From: Fervidobacterium sp. UBA5837
GTDB taxonomy: Bacteria > Thermotogota > Thermotogae > Thermotogales > Fervidobacteriaceae
Length of the DNA stretch: 64,000 nt
Direction: 5' to 3'
Assembly: GCA_002432805.1 (NCBI GenBank)
Contig: DJGV01000016.1
Location: forward strand, 90,325-154,324
Part shown: in pieces, positions 61,586 through 64,000 of the stretch
Position numbering within the stretch: position 1 is the first letter of the stretch
Layout: each line of letters begins with the position of its first letter
The notes under the pieces: model-generated
Seen by the model: only the letters and a program-made list of their open reading frames with translations
Database searches by the model: none
Told to the model about the DNA's origin: nothing
Program-made: the position numbers and the translations under genes

Positions 61586-62773
61586 TCATTTTTCAAGTAC
61601 TTCTTCAATAAATTCTAATAATAAATTTTCCATAGCATAGTTTGTGTGATACTTCATAGTTTGAGAATAATTGTTTTCTCCCAATTGCTTTAATAAATTT
61701 GTGTCAAGTATTAATTGCTCAATTTTTTTGCTTAAATCAACATAATCATTAGGCTCAAAGCATAAACCATTATAACCATCGATCACAAACTCTTTTGTTT
61801 GATCGAAATCAGAGATAATAACTGGTTTTTTGTACAACCCTACTTCAAATGACGGCCTTGATTGATGTGGTTTAGTTGAAGGAAACACTAAAACGTCGTT
61901 CTCTTCAAAGGCTTTGGATAGATCTTTAGTAACACCATGATATTCAATATAGCTTTCTAACTTATGTTTTTTTATAAATCTATCTATTTTATGAACATAA
62001 AAATCATTCAAAAAAAAGAGGTACCTCTTAATTTTGGATAAGGATTTCTTTTTATAACCATAAATATTTAATTTTACATTATATTTATCTTTTAATAAAT
62101 TTAAAGCTTTTATTATTATATGAGTTCCTTTTAATTTATTGTAACCACCAACAAATAATATATTAAATTTTCCATTTCTATTTTTAGGAATGTTTGGTGG
62201 AAAATTTGCTTCTTTATTACTTGTATCTAGTTCTATAAAATTATTTATCACTTTTTGAATTGGTTTATTTAATTTGGCTTTATTTAAATCATATTTGGAT
62301 ATAAACAAAACCCCATCAAAATATTCATTCAAAAGATGCTTCAATTTTCTGTTAAACATACTTATTTTACGATCTTTGAAAGTTTCCTGAACCACACAAA
62401 TGGATTTTTTATTATATTTTTTAATTATTTTCCCCATCGGCGACAATACTATTGAATTTACAATGACTATTTCAGGATCTTCCTCTTTAATAATATCTTC
62501 CCAATATTTTTTATTTTTAAATATATTTAATAGCCCTATAAAAAAAGATTTTCCAAATCTTGAACCACTATAGTACGATATTGATCCTGGGTTCTTACTG
62601 TATTTTTTTACTTTAAATCCATGTTCAGTCAAAAAATAAAACATATCACTAGGGTTTTCAGGACAATAAATTAATAGATCATGTTTTTTTCCTATTATTT
62701 TTGAATAATTTAATAGAGTAATACCCGCTCCACCAATACCCCAATAATGATGGATATATAAGATTTTGCTCAA
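61586..62773 (-). CDS. GT4 glycosyltransferase
   Basis: This 395-aa GT-B glycosyltransferase has an N-domain with LYIHHYWGIGGAGITLLNYS (glycine-rich acceptor loop), DPEIVIVNSIVLSPMGKI and SICVVQETFK. Its C-domain has FNILFVGGYNKLKGTHIIIK, LESYIEYHGVTKDLSKAF and a donor-site NDVLVFPSTKPHQSRPSFEV, where E-x7-E becomes PSFEVGLYKKP. The start is TTG at 62773 with GGGAGGT seven bases upstream. It is probably the first gene of the minus-strand operon that continues to the flippase. Confidence 0.83.
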   Translation of the reverse strand: MSKILYIHHYWGIGGAGITLLNYSKIIGKKHDLLIYCPENPSDMFYFLTEHGFKVKKYSKNPGSISYYSGSRFGKSFFIGLLNIFKNKKYWEDIIKEEDPEIVIVNSIVLSPMGKIIKKYNKKSICVVQETFKDRKISMFNRKLKHLLNEYFDGVLFISKYDLNKAKLNKPIQKVINNFIELDTSNKEANFPPNIPKNRNGKFNILFVGGYNKLKGTHIIIKALNLLKDKYNVKLNIYGYKKKSLSKIKRYLFFLNDFYVHKIDRFIKKHKLESYIEYHGVTKDLSKAFEENDVLVFPSTKPHQSRPSFEVGLYKKPVIISDFDQTKEFVIDGYNGLCFEPNDYVDLSKKIEQLILDTNLLKQLGENNYSQTMKYHTNYAMENLLLEFIEEVLEK

Positions 62774-62859
62774 TGTAGTAAACCTCCCTAATTATTATCA
62801 TTTTACTGTCTTCAGAAATTCCAAAACACAGACTTTAACTAACTTTTAATATCTTGTGT

Positions 62860-62888
62860 TTGAAGTGGTTACCTTCCTACGCTATAAT
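62860..62888 (+). promoter_or_regulatory. Promoter of the insertion-sequence transposase
   Basis: TTGAAG (62860-62865) and a perfect TATAAT (62883-62888) are 17 bases apart, about 45 bases before the transposase ATG. Confidence 0.7.
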
Positions 62889-62933
62889 GTATTTGGTACC
62901 ACAAATTTATTATCCCGTAAGGACGTCAACTAG

Positions 62934-63868
62934 ATGCCACTCCATTCTGAATCCAATCAACTGTATTTCGATTTCGTTTATTCCGATTATTTTAATAAAC
63001 ATTCTGAGTTTAAATATTTACTCGATTGGTCATCTGTTCCTGAATTTAACAATCCCCATGTCGGTAGAACTGGTTATTCTCGTCACTCTTTACTTAAAGC
63101 TATGTTCGTTCAAAAGGTTAAATGAACACTTTTCGTTCCTTTTTCAACAATAAGAAGAGCCACGGCAAGTTTAATATTGTAATGAGTATTATAACTCTCC
63201 ACTTGATGCTGATTTCGGCGTTAAACCTGTTTTTAATTCTAAACCTGTTTACAATAAACACGGTAACCAGAAAAACTCTATCTCTTATCTTGGTTAAAAG
63301 GTTCATACTCTTTCTTTTTTTAAATGTTCCTGTGTTTAGCGTTGTTTCTTCTGATAGTCACCACGATAAGAATTATGCTTTCCCTTTACTAAATAAAGCT
63401 AAAGAACTTTTGAATCTTACTGGGTTCAATTTCTTGGCTGATGCTGCTTACGATTCTTCTGATCTTTACGATTTTGTTCATCTGGAAAGTAAGTCTACCG
63501 CTTTTATTCCTCTTAGAACTTCTTCTAAGAAACCTTTAGTGGGTGATTGTGGTAAACCTCTTTCTCTTCATTCTCACTATCGTGAAACTAAAAGGAATAT
63601 CCTTAGAGATAAATACATTTGTGATGATCCTTCTAATTGTCCTTTAAACAAATACAATTGTTATGCTTATAGAAACTTTTCTAAAGATGATTTCCGTCGT
63701 TTTCTCAACAGAGATTCTTCTTTCAAAAAAGTTTACAAAAAGTGTACCCTTATTGAGTCTATCTTTTCTAAGTTGGCTGATATGACTAATTCTACTTCTT
63801 TGAGATGTAAAAATGCGGTTGAAGTTGAATGTAACCTTTCTAACCTTTATCTTATTGCTTCAAGTTAA
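62934..63868 (+). pseudogene. DDE transposase of an insertion sequence (frameshifted, internally deleted)
   Basis: This is a decayed IS of the DDE_Tnp_1/IS4-IS1182 group. The first ~62 codons carry the N-terminal domain (SSVPEFNNPHVGRTGYSRHS, LLKAMFVQK). The middle is broken at about 63115 with a deletion and again near 63180; it resumes YYNSPLDADFGVKPVFNSKP, VYNKHGNQKNSISYLG and is interrupted by an in-frame TAA at about 63295. From about 63330 the frame is open with SSDSHHDKNYAFPLLNKAKE and ADAAYDSSDLYDFV (second Asp region), then a Cys-rich part (CDDPSNCPLNKYNCYAYRNF) and the C-terminus KNAVEVECNLSNLYLI. It cannot encode one active protein. Confidence 0.8.
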
Positions 63869-63914
63869 CTACTATTTTTTGCTATTTCTGAAGTGGGTAT
63901 CATTTGAATAAATT

Positions 63915-64000
63915 TTATTTCCCTATCACCGATACATTATCACCACCCTCATTTGCCACATAAACATACTTTCCATCAGGCGTGATTGCTATTCCACGGG
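63915..64000 (-). CDS. YVTN beta-propeller repeat protein, C-terminal end (rest outside window)
   Basis: The 28 visible codons before the stop at 63915 read RGIAITPDGKYVYVANEGGD, NVSVIGK. This is the classic YVTN beta-propeller blade (AITPDGKYVYVAN..NVSVI), common in secreted and surface proteins of Thermotogales. The gene continues to the right. Nothing can be said of domain number or export signal. Confidence 0.7.
   Translation of the reverse strand, partial: RGIAITPDGKYVYVANEGGDNVSVIGK

Overview
The window looks like a chromosomal segment of a thermophilic Thermotogales bacterium, most likely Fervidobacterium or a close relative. The evidence is the flagellar gene order with FlbD, a two-centre FliY and very large FlgE and FliK proteins; a GroEL without a Gly-Met tail; an EF-G-like second GTPase; frequent TTG and GTG starts behind strong GGAGGTG-type Shine-Dalgarno sites; and Thermotoga-like secreted propeller proteins. 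The genus is an inference; no 16S gene is present.

Layout. (1) 1-689: 3' part of a GH1 beta-glucosidase. (2) 766-12279, minus strand: a tightly packed flagellar operon in transcription order motE-like, fliK, flgD, flgE, flbD, motA, motB, fliL, fliM, fliY, encoding the hook, stator and switch. (3) 12515-17716, minus strand: EF-G-like GTPase, a DHFR/RibD-fold protein, groES-groEL behind a degenerate CIRCE operator, and tRNA-Ala(GGC). (4) 17863-23023, plus strand: three exported proteins, one with a PQQ-like propeller and a dockerin-like calcium-binding C-terminus. (5) 23099-25909, minus strand: MFS carrier and a PAS sigma-54 activator. (6) 26185-33233, plus strand: a second-messenger cassette of CHASE2 adenylate cyclase, degenerate HD-GYP protein, DUF3307 membrane protein, FecR-domain/barrel protein and GAF-HD-GYP phosphodiesterase. 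(7) 33561-35667: an AAA+ ATPase gene bracketed by direct repeats, with a palindromic promoter, next to a small protein resembling sigma region 2 alone.

(8) From about 35.7 kb to the end the DNA becomes much more A+T-rich and mosaic: a surface-glycan island. It holds glycosyltransferases, two flippases, an asparagine-synthase homologue lacking its catalytic Cys, part of a legionaminic-acid-type nonulosonate pathway (legB, legC, a NeuD/LegH acetyltransferase, a PtmE-like CBS-nucleotidyltransferase), wecB, an FrhB-family/pyruvyl-transferase pair, and many gene fragments. Two DnaC-like relics lie near its ends, with a decayed DpnII-type restriction-modification locus and a frameshifted insertion sequence. 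A 76-bp direct duplication, a 19-bp inverted repeat and truncated genes at the junctions show that the island was rearranged and lost genes, including most of legG; no legI or legF is visible here.

How the parts fit together: the flagellar block gives one assembly line for stator, hook and switch. The 26-33 kb cassette likely links extracellular sensing to cAMP and c-di-GMP. The glycan island would build and export a surface or flagellar glycan, but the nonulosonate branch appears incomplete within this window.
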